Notes: generated by a model from the sequence alone, not told the origin. 64,000 nt of DNA from CAZAYY01 sp964489525 (GCA_964489525.1 CAZAYY010000002.1:62001-126000); one strand, 5' to 3'; shown: positions 32,237 through 41,333, numbered from the stretch's first letter. Numbers and translations: made by a program.

Positions 32237-33412
32237 ATGCAAGAACAAACATGCCCGGTTTGCCTGAAACCCATCAACCTGAATGACCGCCGTTGTAAAA
32301 ACTGCGGGGTGGACCTTGCCCTGGCTGCCGGGATGACCCAAAAAGCCCCCACCGCAACATCCCGCCAGGCCAAGGCGGTTTCCCCTGAAGTGCTTGTTCC
32401 TCGCCTTGGCGATTACCTGGTTCAGAAACAGTTGATTACGGCAGAAAACCTGGCCGAAGCGCTCCGATTTCAAAAATCCGAGGCTGTGCAGGGGCGCACG
32501 GTGTTGGTTGGCCAGGCGCTGGTTCGCCTGGGGCTGTTAGAACAGCAAGACCTGGACGCCGCCATCACGGAGCAAATTTTTCTCCTGCAGGGCATGCTGC
32601 AAAAAGCCAACAAAGAACTCGAGAAGCGCGTTCAAGAGCGCACCTCTGAACTTGAAAGCACGCTCTCCAAACTGACCGAAATCAACCAGCTCAAGTCGGA
32701 TTTTGTCGCCAATATCTCCCACGAGCTGCGCACTCCGATGACGCACATCAAAGGGTATATCGAGCTGCTTGGCGATGGCAGCCTGGGCTCCCTGAACCAG
32801 GATCAATTGGAAGCAGTAGATGTGCTCAACCGGGCTTCCCAACGCTTGCAAAACCTGATTGAAGATTTGATTAAGTTCTCAGAATCGTCCCAGGGAACCA
32901 TGAACCTGCGCCTGACGCCTGTTTCGGTGCCCGACCTGGTCCAACGCATCATGATGGAATCCTACCAAAAAGCGCAGGACCGAAAAATTCAGTTCGATTC
33001 TTCCATAGAGCCCGGCTTACCATTGGTGGATGTGGATGAAGAGAACATCACCTGGGTGCTTAACCAGTTGGTGGATAACGCCATTAAGTTCACCCAGGTG
33101 GGGGGGCGTATTCTGCTTTCAGCAAAGCGCAGCGGCCAGCGTGTGGTGCTTGCGGTTTTAGACACGGGCATTGGCATTCCCAAAAACCGCATCTCCGAAA
33201 TTTTTGAAGCTTTTCACCAGCTCGATGGCTCCGCCACCCGCCAGGCTGGCGGCACAGGCCTCGGCCTGGCCCTGGTTAAGAAGATTGTCGAAGCGCATGG
33301 CGCCGCCATTGAAGTTCAATCCCAGGAAGGCAAAGGTTCGCGGTTTGCTTTTTCCCTGGCAGTCTCCCAAAAACAGGTCAAGGCTTCCGTATTTACGGAG
33401 ATGATCGAATGA
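32237..33412 (+). CDS. Sensor histidine kinase with zinc ribbon and MshEN-like domain
   Basis: A 391-residue cytosolic kinase without membrane helices. Order: a zinc ribbon (C-x2-C...C-x2-C, residues about 6-22), a MshEN/GspE-N-like segment (about 52-115; LGDYLVQKQLITAENLAEAL), a coiled coil (115-150), HisKA with the phospho-accepting His in SHELRTP (about 165) and a HATPase domain with DNAIKFT, DTGIGIP and GGTGLGLALVKK. MshEN modules in secretion ATPases often bind cyclic di-GMP, so it may sense that messenger (inference). No response regulator is adjacent. Its stop overlaps the CpaF start as ATGA. Confidence 0.85.
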   Translation: MQEQTCPVCLKPINLNDRRCKNCGVDLALAAGMTQKAPTATSRQAKAVSPEVLVPRLGDYLVQKQLITAENLAEALRFQKSEAVQGRTVLVGQALVRLGLLEQQDLDAAITEQIFLLQGMLQKANKELEKRVQERTSELESTLSKLTEINQLKSDFVANISHELRTPMTHIKGYIELLGDGSLGSLNQDQLEAVDVLNRASQRLQNLIEDLIKFSESSQGTMNLRLTPVSVPDLVQRIMMESYQKAQDRKIQFDSSIEPGLPLVDVDEENITWVLNQLVDNAIKFTQVGGRILLSAKRSGQRVVLAVLDTGIGIPKNRISEIFEAFHQLDGSATRQAGGTGLGLALVKKIVEAHGAAIEVQSQEGKGSRFAFSLAVSQKQVKASVFTEMIE

Positions 33413-34725
33413 ACCCATTGGATGCAAACAACCCCAGCCATAATAAGATTCGGGCGGAATTGGTCAGCCTGGTGCAGCGCGAAATCACGGGGAAAACCAT
33501 TCCAGACGAAAAATATCGCCAAACGATTGCCGCCTGGCTCGGCCGGGCTTACACCAGCCTGAACCTGGCGCTTTCAGAAAAAGACCGCGATACCCTCCTG
33601 CGCGAAGCATTTAACGAAATTGTCGGCTATGGCCTGATTCAACCCCTGCTCGACGATCCAGAAATCAGCGAAATCATGGTGATCGGCTCTGGTATGGTGT
33701 TTATTGAACGCCGGGGTGAACTGCATGAAACCGACATCCGGTTTGACGATGAACGCCATGTCATGCGCTTAATCAATCGGATCATCCACCCGCTTGGGCG
33801 GCGAGTGGATGATGACAGTCCGGCGGTAGACGCCCGTTTGCCCGATGGTTCGCGGGTGCATGTGATTGTGCCCCCGGCAGCCATTGATGGCCCCTGCATC
33901 ACCATTCGCAAATTCCTCAAAAACACCATGTCCGTTGAAGATCTGATTCAACTTGGGGCGCTCACCGAACACATGGCCGAATTTCTAAAAGCCTGTGTGG
34001 CTGCCCGTTTGAACATTTTGGTCACAGGGGCAACCAGCTCAGGTAAAACCACCATGCTGAATGTGCTTTCGGGGTTTATTCCGGTTCATGAGCGGATTGT
34101 GACCATTGAAGATGCAGTCGAACTGCAGCTGCGCCAGAAACATGTGGTCCGCCTTGAAACTCAACCGCCCCGGGTCGATGGCGTAGGAGAAATGAGCACC
34201 CGCTCCCTGGTGCGGAATGCGCTGCGCATGCGTCCCGACCGGATTGTGGTGGGCGAAGTGCGTTCTGGTGAAGCGATGGACATGCTCCAGGCCATGAACA
34301 CAGGCCACAGTGGTTCCATCACCACCTTGCACGCCAACTCACCGCGGGATGCCGTTTCCCGGTTAGAGACCATGTGTATGATGGCCGGGTTAGATATTCC
34401 CCTGATGGCCGTTCGCAAACAAATCGCCTCCGCCATCAACCTGGTTGTGCACCAATCGCGGCTTGAAGATGGCACACGCAGAACCACCCAAATTACCGAG
34501 GTAGCCGGAATGGAAGGGGATGTGGTGACGCTGACGGATATCTTTAAATATGAACGCAGCGGCATCGGCCCGGATGGCAAAATCCTGGGTGAATTAAAAG
34601 CCACAGGGATTCGACCGCAGTTCTCCCCCCGTTTAGAGGTGGTCGGGTTTAAACTGAGCGGCAGCGTATTTGGCGCTGAAACGGTGCAGTGGCGCACCGA
34701 AACCAGCAAAGGCAAACGCTGGTGA
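33409..34725 (+). CDS. CpaF/TadA-type secretion ATPase
   Basis: A 438-residue type II/IV secretion superfamily ATPase. It has the CpaF N-terminal helical domain, then DPEISEIMV and RLPDGSRVHVIVPP, Walker A GATSSGKTT (about residue 207), the Asp box TIEDAVELQL, Walker B RIVVGEVRSGEA and the His box GHSGSITTLHANSP. CpaF powers Tad/Flp pilus assembly or related machines. No tadB, tadC, prepilin or cpaE gene is nearby. Instead it is fused by ATGA overlap to a kinase with a secretion-ATPase-like sensor segment, an unusual arrangement. Confidence 0.92.
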   Translation: MNPLDANNPSHNKIRAELVSLVQREITGKTIPDEKYRQTIAAWLGRAYTSLNLALSEKDRDTLLREAFNEIVGYGLIQPLLDDPEISEIMVIGSGMVFIERRGELHETDIRFDDERHVMRLINRIIHPLGRRVDDDSPAVDARLPDGSRVHVIVPPAAIDGPCITIRKFLKNTMSVEDLIQLGALTEHMAEFLKACVAARLNILVTGATSSGKTTMLNVLSGFIPVHERIVTIEDAVELQLRQKHVVRLETQPPRVDGVGEMSTRSLVRNALRMRPDRIVVGEVRSGEAMDMLQAMNTGHSGSITTLHANSPRDAVSRLETMCMMAGLDIPLMAVRKQIASAINLVVHQSRLEDGTRRTTQITEVAGMEGDVVTLTDIFKYERSGIGPDGKILGELKATGIRPQFSPRLEVVGFKLSGSVFGAETVQWRTETSKGKRW

Positions 34726-34730
34726 TAATC

Positions 34731-34739
34731 TGCTATAAT
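34731..34739 (+). promoter_or_regulatory. Extended -10 promoter for the XRE gene
   Basis: TGC-TATAAT is a perfect TGn-extended -10 element, 90 bases before the XRE start codon. No good -35 is visible. Confidence 0.65.
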
Positions 34740-34828
34740 TGCTGCAAAGCCGATCCTGTTGACCGCACCCCGGTTGCAGCCTGGTGCTGCGCGGCTTTCA
34801 ACCAGGGTGCGAATAAAGGAAACTGACC

Positions 34829-35506
34829 ATGATTCATCAAAAGGCAATTACCATCCGAACCAAAAAGCTGGGTGTCCTGATGCGCGACGCCCGCTTGGCT
34901 GGCGAAAAAACACCAGCCCAGGTTGCCGAAGCCCTGGGGCTGCCGCTGCAAACCTACCAGGCCTATGAGGATGGCACGCATGCGCCATCCCTGCCTGAGT
35001 TGGAAGCGATGGCATATTATTTAAACATTCCCCTCGACCATTTTTGGGGCAGTAAATCGCTTTCTGAAGACCCCGAATATATGACGCCCACACACCTGGA
35101 CAAAGTGATTGCCCTGCGCACCCGGATGGTGGGCGCCCTGCTGCGCCAGTCCCGCATGCAAGCCTACCTGTCCCCCGAGAACCTCAGCGAAAAATTGGAT
35201 ATCAGCCCGGCAGAACTGGAAAAACTTGAATTGGGGCAAACCCCCATCGGTCTGCCCCTGTTAGAAGTCATCTGCAGCGTGCTCGATATCCCCCTCCAAA
35301 ATTTCCAGGATAAGAAAAGCGTGGTCGGCGTCTGGTCGCAAGAGCAGAAGATGACCACGCAGTTCCTGGAACTTCCCCCCGAACTGCAGGCTTTTGTCTG
35401 CAAACCCATCAATCGCCCCTACCTTGAACTGGCTTTGCGGTTGAGCGAAGTGTCTGTGGATAAACTGCGCATGATTGCAGAAGGATTGCTTGAAATCACC
35501 TATTAA
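34829..35506 (+). CDS. XRE-family protein with two helix-turn-helix domains
   Basis: A 225-residue protein with two lambda-repressor-type HTH domains in tandem. Repeat 1 is LGVLMRDARLAGEKTPAQVAEALGL and what follows (residues about 11-68); repeat 2 is VGALLRQSRMQAYLSPENLSEKLDI and what follows (about 98-155). A helical C-terminus ends the protein. It may bind DNA as a monomer with two half-sites, or act as a scaffold. It heads a run with a TPR protein and an acetyltransferase. AAAGGAAA lies upstream of the ATG. Confidence 0.82.
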   Translation: MIHQKAITIRTKKLGVLMRDARLAGEKTPAQVAEALGLPLQTYQAYEDGTHAPSLPELEAMAYYLNIPLDHFWGSKSLSEDPEYMTPTHLDKVIALRTRMVGALLRQSRMQAYLSPENLSEKLDISPAELEKLELGQTPIGLPLLEVICSVLDIPLQNFQDKKSVVGVWSQEQKMTTQFLELPPELQAFVCKPINRPYLELALRLSEVSVDKLRMIAEGLLEITY

Positions 35507-35524
35507 TTTTTTTAGGAAGGTAGC

Positions 35525-36079
35525 ATGAATCTCCAACCCTTGACCCCCGAACAATTGGAAAAAGAGGGGAAACAAGCCTATAAAGACGAAATGTACCCCG
35601 AGGCTGCCCGGGCTTTCCTGGCGGCTGCCGAGGGCTTTGCCGGGCGCGGCGAAAGCCTCAAATCCGCCGAAATGCAAAACAACGCCAGCGTGGCCCTGCT
35701 TCAAAATGGCGAAGCCCAGGCCGCCTTGGACGCGGTTGCCGAGACTCCCCAATTGTTTGCGGCAGCCAATGACCAGGAGCGGCAGGCCATGGCCCTGGGC
35801 AATCGGGCGGCAGCCCTTGAGGCCCTTGAACGCTATCCCGAAGCCCAGCAGAACTACCTGGAATCGGCTGACCTGCTTAAAGAACTTGGCAATCACGAAC
35901 TGCGCGCCAGCGTTATGCAGTCCATTTCCCGCTTGCAAATGCGCACAGGCCGCTACCTGGACGCCGTGGTCAGCATGCAGGCCGGGCTGGACAGCATTCC
36001 CAAGCCCAACGCTCGCCAGCGGTTAGCCAAAAAGCTGCTCAACCTGCCTTTCCGGCTGTTGAATCGTTCAAACCAATAA
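35525..36079 (+). CDS. Tetratricopeptide repeat protein
   Basis: A 184-residue helical protein with about four TPR-like units (GKQAYKDEMYPEAARAFLAAAEGFAG, ALGNRAAALEALERYPEAQQNYLESA and others). No signal peptide is seen, so it is a cytoplasmic protein-interaction module. TAGGAAGG precedes the ATG, 18 bases after the XRE stop, so the two are probably cotranscribed and may interact. Its partner is unknown. Confidence 0.78.
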   Translation: MNLQPLTPEQLEKEGKQAYKDEMYPEAARAFLAAAEGFAGRGESLKSAEMQNNASVALLQNGEAQAALDAVAETPQLFAAANDQERQAMALGNRAAALEALERYPEAQQNYLESADLLKELGNHELRASVMQSISRLQMRTGRYLDAVVSMQAGLDSIPKPNARQRLAKKLLNLPFRLLNRSNQ

Positions 36080-36084
36080 GCGTT

Positions 36085-36951
36085 ATGAATGCCAGGGCCG
36101 AGCTGCTGATTCGCACGGCACAGCAAGCGGACTTAACCGCGCTGCAAAATCTCGTCCAATTTGAAAGCTATGTCCACCGCCACCTGGATTGGCGGAACCC
36201 CATGCAGTGGTTGACAGCTTCCGATTTTTGGGTGGCGGAAAGCCAGGGTAAAGTGATTGCTGCCCTGGCTTGTGTGCCCGATCCCCCCGAACCAGCCTGG
36301 ATCCGCCTTTTTGCCAATCGTTCCTCGCGTGCACCCAGTGATACCTGGGCCCAACTCTGGGATGCAGCCCTTCAAAGCCTGGCGTTCGATCAATATTCCA
36401 AAGCAGCCGCCATTGCGCTGTACCCCTGGTTTCAAACCTTACTTGAAAAGAGTGGTTTTCGCAATACCCATGATGTGGTTACGCTTTCCTGGCGGGCCGT
36501 TCGGTCACCCGACGAACCGCCTTCCGCGGCCCAAATCCGCCCGATGCGGGTAGACGATCTCACCGCTGTGCTGGCGTTGGATTCAACCGCTTTTGACCCG
36601 ATCTGGCGCATTTCTTCTGGCTCTCTGTTGGCTGCTTTTTCCGATGCCCAGCTTGCCACCGTTTTTTGCCAGCAGGGAGAGGTAGTTGGATACCAGATCA
36701 CCACCCACAACCCCTGGGGCGGTCACCTGGCGCGTCTTGCGGTCAGCCCCCATGCCCGGCGCCAGGGTATTGGACGTGCCCTGGTTCAAAATATGCTGCG
36801 CGATCTGTTTGAACATGGGGCTTTGCAGGTAACTGTAAACACCCAAAGCAATAATCAGAATTCTTTGCGGCTTTACGAGCGTTTAGGGTTCCAGAAAACC
36901 GGAGAATATTACCCGGTGTATGAATACGACCTGGCAGCGTTCGAACGCTAA
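36085..36951 (+). CDS. GNAT family N-acetyltransferase (two-domain)
   Basis: A 288-residue protein. The C-terminal half (about 150-285) is a canonical GNAT domain: LARLAVSPHARRQGIGRALVQNML binds acetyl-CoA, and NQNSLRLYERLGFQKTGEY is motif B. The N-terminal half (LLIRTAQQADLTALQNLV ...) looks like a degenerate GNAT copy lacking the RxxGxG/A loop. Bilobed GNATs of this form acetylate amines, aminoglycosides or peptides; the substrate is unknown. It starts six bases after the TPR gene. Confidence 0.82.
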   Translation: MNARAELLIRTAQQADLTALQNLVQFESYVHRHLDWRNPMQWLTASDFWVAESQGKVIAALACVPDPPEPAWIRLFANRSSRAPSDTWAQLWDAALQSLAFDQYSKAAAIALYPWFQTLLEKSGFRNTHDVVTLSWRAVRSPDEPPSAAQIRPMRVDDLTAVLALDSTAFDPIWRISSGSLLAAFSDAQLATVFCQQGEVVGYQITTHNPWGGHLARLAVSPHARRQGIGRALVQNMLRDLFEHGALQVTVNTQSNNQNSLRLYERLGFQKTGEYYPVYEYDLAAFER

Positions 36952-36963
36952 CCGCCTCAAATC

Positions 36964-36986
36964 GCGCCAGGGTATCGCGCTTTTTT
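36964..36986 (+). terminator. Weak terminator after the acetyltransferase
   Basis: GCGC (36964-36967) can pair with GCGC (36977-36980), followed by six T residues. The stem is short. Confidence 0.4.
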
Positions 36987-37127
36987 ATGCAAACCAGCGC
37001 TGGCGAACACGAGTGCTGTCTCAAAAAGCCTTATTTCATGCCTAAATCTTTAGGAATGGCTTAGGATTTGTTCTGGGGTGCTTTTCTTTTAGGGGGTTTT
37101 CGTGTATATTTTCCGAGCGCAATAACA

Positions 37128-37236
37128 GGCTGTAGAAGCCAACTCTTTTTTGGACAATCCATAGGCATTGAGGTGGTCTACTGGCCAACCCCGAGTTGTT
37201 CAGGTCAGTAAAAACCAAAAAAGGTACGCTTCAGCC
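37128..37236 (+). ncRNA. Predicted structured leader RNA upstream of the DsbA-like gene
   Basis: Colinear long-range pairings close a 109-base element: GGCT (37128-37131) with AGCC (37233-37236), GAAGC (37135-37139) with GCTTC (37228-37232), and CTTTTTTGG (37145-37153) with CCAAAAAAG (37215-37223). Inside is a hairpin, GGTGGTC (37172-37178) with GGCC-A-ACC (37183-37190), with one bulge. A further small stem, TTAAC/GTTAA (37237-37253), abuts the ribosome-binding region. I do not recognise a known riboswitch or 6S RNA; the element is inferred from sequence only. Confidence 0.5.
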
Positions 37237-37274
37237 TTAACAAATATCGTTAAAAGGAATGGGCATAAACAACC

Positions 37275-37997
37275 ATGGCAAACAATAAATCAACCAATAA
37301 AACCAGTATGAAAGACCAGATCGCCGCCCGCCGGCAGCAAAACCGCCAGCGGCAGATGGTTCTCAACCTGGCGATCATCACCGGCGCCGCACTGGTGATC
37401 CTGGCTTTAATTATCCTTTACAACCGTCAGATGGCGGCCAGCGTAGTGCTGCCCGAGACCAAAACCCGTCCTACGGTGGAAGGTAAAGTGATGGGCGATC
37501 CCAACGCCCCGGTGACGATTGAGGTGTTTGAAGATTTTCAATGCCCTGCCTGTAAAAATTTCACCGATACTGTCGAGCCTCAGCTGATTGAAACCTACAT
37601 CAAAACCGGCAAAGCCAAGCTGGTCTTTCGCCACTTTGCGTTTATTGGCCTCGAATCTACCCAGGCTGCCAACGCCAGCATGTGCGCTTCAGAACAAAAC
37701 CGTTTTTGGGATTACCACGATGTGATTTTTGCCAACCAGATTGGCGAAAACATTGGCTCATTTTCCGACAGGCGTTTGGGCTTGTTTGCCGAACAGTTAG
37801 GGCTGGATATGGATGCCTTCAACACCTGTATGCAGAACAACACCTACGCCAGCCTGATTAACGATGAAAAAGTCTTGGGCCAACAGTACGGCGTGAACGC
37901 AACCCCTTCAATTGTTGTTAACGGACGTTTGCTGGCAGCCAATAACCTGGGTGTGATCAGCAGTGCAGTCGAACAGGCCCTGCTCAACCAGCCCTAA
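37275..37997 (+). CDS. Membrane-anchored DsbA-like thiol-disulfide oxidoreductase
   Basis: A 240-residue protein with a basic N-terminus, one transmembrane helix (about 29-49) and an extracytoplasmic DsbA-type thioredoxin domain. The active site is CPAC (about residue 90, in EDFQCPACKNF), and the cis-Pro loop is VNATPSIVVNG. A second Cys pair (MCASEQ, NTCMQ) may form a structural disulfide. It introduces or shuffles disulfides in exported proteins. It sits alone, downstream of a 323-base gap holding a predicted structured RNA, and is convergent with the decarboxylase gene. Confidence 0.88.
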   Translation: MANNKSTNKTSMKDQIAARRQQNRQRQMVLNLAIITGAALVILALIILYNRQMAASVVLPETKTRPTVEGKVMGDPNAPVTIEVFEDFQCPACKNFTDTVEPQLIETYIKTGKAKLVFRHFAFIGLESTQAANASMCASEQNRFWDYHDVIFANQIGENIGSFSDRRLGLFAEQLGLDMDAFNTCMQNNTYASLINDEKVLGQQYGVNATPSIVVNGRLLAANNLGVISSAVEQALLNQP

Positions 37998-38008
37998 ACG
38001 GCTTCCGT

Positions 38009-39439
38009 TTACAAATCTTCAGCAAATTGTTGGATCCGTTCCCAGGCCCGGCGCACATGCCGGGCCTCTGTATAGGTTTGGCCAATGCACATTCGCAGGG
38101 TGTAGCGGTCGTTTAAGCGGGTGTGGGTCAGGTAAAGCTCGCCGGATTGGTTCAACCGCGACAGCAGCCGCTCGTTGGCGGCATCGCCTGCTTTGTGGCG
38201 GAAACAGACCAGGTTCAGGGGAGCAGGGGCAGCCAGCTCGAAAAATTTCGAAGCCTGCACCCAACTCGCGAATTCCTGAGCCAGGGCCACATGCTGGCGC
38301 ACCAGGCTGCGCAGCCCCTCCACACCATAGTGACGAACCACAAACCACAATTTTAAGGCCCGGAAGCGCCGCCCAAGCTGGACATGCCAGTCGCGGTAAT
38401 CAAACACAGCCCCAGAGGCGCTGGCCTGGTTGCGCAGATATTCCGGCAAAATGCTAAAAGTGCGCACCAGGGCTTCACGGTCGGCCACGTAAAAGCAGTC
38501 GCAGTCGAAGTTGGTGAACATCCATTTGTGCGGGTTGAAGGCGTAGCTATCTGCAAACACCAGGCCATCCTGATAATGGCGAAACTCGGGGCAGAGTGCA
38601 GCCGTGCCCGACATGGCCGCATCCACATGCAACCAGAGGTTCTCTGCCTGGCAAAACTGCCCAATGGCAGCCACTGGGTCCATTGCATTGGAAGAGGTTG
38701 TGCCCACAGTGGCGCAAACAAAGAATGGCAGCAAACCCGCCTGCCTGTCCTCGGCCACCTGGGCCGCCAGGGCATCCGGGCGCATCGCAAAGTCTTCATC
38801 CACTGCCACAAGGCGCAGCCCGTTTCGCCCAATCCCCGCAATTTTCAACGCTTTTTCCACCGATGAATGGGCCTGGGAACTGGTGTAGGCCACCAGGCCG
38901 CCGCTTACCCCTTTTTCATTAGAGGCAAAGCCAGTGATGCGCTCACGCGCTGCCAGGATGGCGGTCAGCACAGCGTTGGATGCGGTGTCTTGAATCACAC
39001 CCCCGCCAGTGCTGCTGGATTTAAACTTTTCGGGCAGTCCCAACATTTCCACCAGCCAGTCGAGCACGTGGGTTTCCAACTCCGTGCAAGCCGGGCTGGT
39101 GGCCCAAAGCATGCCCTGCACACCTAACCCGGCAGAGAGCAGCTCACCCAAAACAGCAGGCCCGGAGGAATTCGCGGGGAAATAGGCAAAAAAATTGGGC
39201 GACTGCCAGTGGGTGATGCCCGGCATGATGATTTTATCAACATCGCCAAGCATGGCTTCAAAAGGCTCGCCAGTTTCGGGTGGGTGTGGGGGTAAAAGCG
39301 AGCGCACCTGTCCTGGCTTTACCTGGGAAAGCACCGGGTAGTTCTCCAAATTTTCATAATAATCGGCAATCCAATCCACCAGCATCCGCCCATACAGGCG
39401 GAATTCTTCTGGGGTCATGTGCAGTTCAGATGGGTTCAT
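38009..39439 (-). CDS. PLP-dependent (aromatic) L-amino acid decarboxylase
   Basis: A 476-residue group II decarboxylase. Marks are MLVDWIADYYENL near the N-terminus, GVIQDTASNAVLTAILAAR for the phosphate-binding region, HVDAAMSGTAALCPE and the PLP lysine in FNPHKWMFTNFDCDCFYV. It resembles tyrosine/tryptophan/DOPA decarboxylases that make amines such as tyramine or tryptamine; the specificity is not certain. The ATG at 39439 has GGAGGA 7 bases upstream; an ATG at 39454 overlaps that site and is rejected. It is divergent from glpD across a 300-base gap. Confidence 0.9.
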   Translation of the reverse strand: MNPSELHMTPEEFRLYGRMLVDWIADYYENLENYPVLSQVKPGQVRSLLPPHPPETGEPFEAMLGDVDKIIMPGITHWQSPNFFAYFPANSSGPAVLGELLSAGLGVQGMLWATSPACTELETHVLDWLVEMLGLPEKFKSSSTGGGVIQDTASNAVLTAILAARERITGFASNEKGVSGGLVAYTSSQAHSSVEKALKIAGIGRNGLRLVAVDEDFAMRPDALAAQVAEDRQAGLLPFFVCATVGTTSSNAMDPVAAIGQFCQAENLWLHVDAAMSGTAALCPEFRHYQDGLVFADSYAFNPHKWMFTNFDCDCFYVADREALVRTFSILPEYLRNQASASGAVFDYRDWHVQLGRRFRALKLWFVVRHYGVEGLRSLVRQHVALAQEFASWVQASKFFELAAPAPLNLVCFRHKAGDAANERLLSRLNQSGELYLTHTRLNDRYTLRMCIGQTYTEARHVRRAWERIQQFAEDL

Positions 39440-39612
39440 TGCGAAATCCTCCATAAAATGCTGGTTGTCTCATTTAACAACCGTCCAAGTAGGTTCTTAG
39501 ATTATAACAAAGCCATACCGGGATGCAAATTGGCCGGGGGAGTTGCAAGTTGGTAGCATGCAGTAGGTAGTAGAGAGCCTGGAGCCGGGGTTGGGGTCTG
39601 AGGTTTCATTTT

Positions 39613-39641
39613 GAAGGATCGCAGCGACTGAGAAATCCTTC
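39613..39641. repeat. GAAGGAT/ATCCTTC palindromic repeat
   Basis: A 7-bp inverted repeat around CGCAGCGACTGAGAA. It resembles the widespread dispersed element of the type GAAGGATCGCAGCGACTGAG (recollection). It lies in the 300-base gap between the decarboxylase and glpD (39440-39740), which otherwise contains no gene. Confidence 0.6.
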
Positions 39642-39740
39642 CCACCAGGGCAAAAGATCCCTCCGGCAGTGCCTTTTTGCGTTTTTCTCCTGTACAATAA
39701 AATTAACCGCGTTCACCGCGAATGCGGCGAGGAGGCATCC

Positions 39741-41333
39741 ATGTGGAAACCAGGCTGGCGCGATCAGGTTTGGCAAGATCTGCAAAAACCCTGGGATGTG
39801 GTGGTGGTTGGCGGCGGTATTACGGGGGTGGGCGTGCTGCGCGAGGCGGCCCGGTTGGGCTGCCGGGCGTTGTTGGTGGAAGCAAGGGATTTTGCCGCAG
39901 GCACGTCCAGCCGCTCATCTAAATTGGTGCATGGGGGGCTGCGCTACCTGAAAAATGCCCAGGTGAAGGTAACTCTCGAATCGGTGCACGAGCGCGAACA
40001 GCTTTTGCGCGATGGACGTGGCTTGATCAACCGCCTGGGGTTTCTATACGCCATCCAAAAAGGGGACGCGCTGCCCGGTTGGGTGTTTGGCGCCGGGTTG
40101 GTAATTTATGATTTGTTGGCCGGGCAGTGGGCCCACCGTAAGTATGATGCCCTGGATATGCGCGAGCTCTGCCCCCCGCTTTCTGCGCCTGGTTTGGTGG
40201 GCGGCTACCGCTATTTTGACGCCCAAACCGACGATGCTCGCCTCGTGATGCGGGTGCTCCATGCGGCGTTGGGCGAGGGTGCGTTTGCGTTGAACTACAC
40301 CAGGGCTGTCGGGCTGCTGCGCAGTGCCGCCGGGCAAGCCTGTGGTATCCAGGTGGCGGACATGACACCCGAAGGCGGCGGACGCACGGCTGAAATTCAA
40401 GCGCGATTGGTGGTCAACGCGGCCGGGCCGTGGAGCGATGCACTGCGCAGCGAGTTGGGCAAGCCGCCTCGGCTGCGCGCTTTGCGCGGCAGCCATCTGG
40501 TTCTGCCAGCCGGCCGCCTGCCGCTTACCCGCGCTGTTAGCTACCTGCACCCCCGCGATGGCCGGCCTGTGTTTGTGATTCCCTGGGAAGGGGTAACCCT
40601 GGTGGGGACAACCGATGTGGACCAGGGCAATCAACTGCCCATTGACCCGCGCCCCAGCCAGGATGAACTGGCCTATTTGCTCCAAATGGTCACCCACCTC
40701 TTTCCGGCTCAGGAAATTGGCCCGGCTGATATCCAGGCGGTGTTTTCAGGCATCCGGGCTGTCGTGAACACGGGCAAAGCCAACCCCTCGAAAGAATCGC
40801 GTGAGCATGTCATTTGGAACGAAGATGGCCTGTTAACGGTAAGCGGTGGGAAGTTAACCACCTACCGCCTTATGGCGCGAGCAGCGCTGAACGAAGCTCG
40901 CAGGCTGCTGCCTGCCTTGCCTGCGCCGCATTCCTCCGGACGGTTTTTGCACGGGGATGTGCAGGCCGCCCAGGCCGCCCTTGCGGCCCTTAACCCGGCG
41001 ACGGCCCTGCGCCTGGCAGGCCGCTATGGTGAGGCCGCCCTGGACCTGTTTCAGGCTGCCCGTCCACCTGACCTGGAATACGTGCCCGGCACGAATTGCC
41101 TGTGGGCCGAGCTGCGTTGGGCCGCCCGGGCCGAAGCGGTTGTCCACCTGGACGACTTGCTGCTGCGCCGGGTTCGTTTGGGGCTGCTGCTGCCCGGCGG
41201 CGGCCTGGCCGAGTTGGAGCAGGTTCGCCAGGTGGTCCAGCCCGAATTGGGGTGGGATGATGTCCGCTGGGCAGCCGAAGCCGGCGCCTACACCCGGTTG
41301 TGGCAGCAGACCTACGCTCCTGGCGATTCCTGA
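39741..41333 (+). CDS. glpD: Glycerol-3-phosphate dehydrogenase, FAD-dependent (GlpD)
   Basis: A 530-residue flavoprotein. The FAD-binding motif VVVVGGGITGVGVLREAARLG is at residues about 17-37. SSRSSKLVHGGLRYL, the DAQTDDARL segment and GTTDVDQGNQLPIDP follow, then SGGKLTTYRLMA; the C-terminal domain (LWAELRWAARAEAVVHLDDLLLRR) is complete. It oxidises glycerol-3-phosphate to dihydroxyacetone phosphate and passes electrons to quinones at the membrane. The ATG at 39741 has AGGAGG 5 bases upstream. No glycerol kinase or facilitator gene is adjacent. Confidence 0.93.
   Translation: MWKPGWRDQVWQDLQKPWDVVVVGGGITGVGVLREAARLGCRALLVEARDFAAGTSSRSSKLVHGGLRYLKNAQVKVTLESVHEREQLLRDGRGLINRLGFLYAIQKGDALPGWVFGAGLVIYDLLAGQWAHRKYDALDMRELCPPLSAPGLVGGYRYFDAQTDDARLVMRVLHAALGEGAFALNYTRAVGLLRSAAGQACGIQVADMTPEGGGRTAEIQARLVVNAAGPWSDALRSELGKPPRLRALRGSHLVLPAGRLPLTRAVSYLHPRDGRPVFVIPWEGVTLVGTTDVDQGNQLPIDPRPSQDELAYLLQMVTHLFPAQEIGPADIQAVFSGIRAVVNTGKANPSKESREHVIWNEDGLLTVSGGKLTTYRLMARAALNEARRLLPALPAPHSSGRFLHGDVQAAQAALAALNPATALRLAGRYGEAALDLFQAARPPDLEYVPGTNCLWAELRWAARAEAVVHLDDLLLRRVRLGLLLPGGGLAELEQVRQVVQPELGWDDVRWAAEAGAYTRLWQQTYAPGDS

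Noticed and set aside
37128..37236. 6S RNA
   Set aside because: Too short, and it lacks the long double-stranded arms with a central bubble. It is kept only as an unnamed structured leader.
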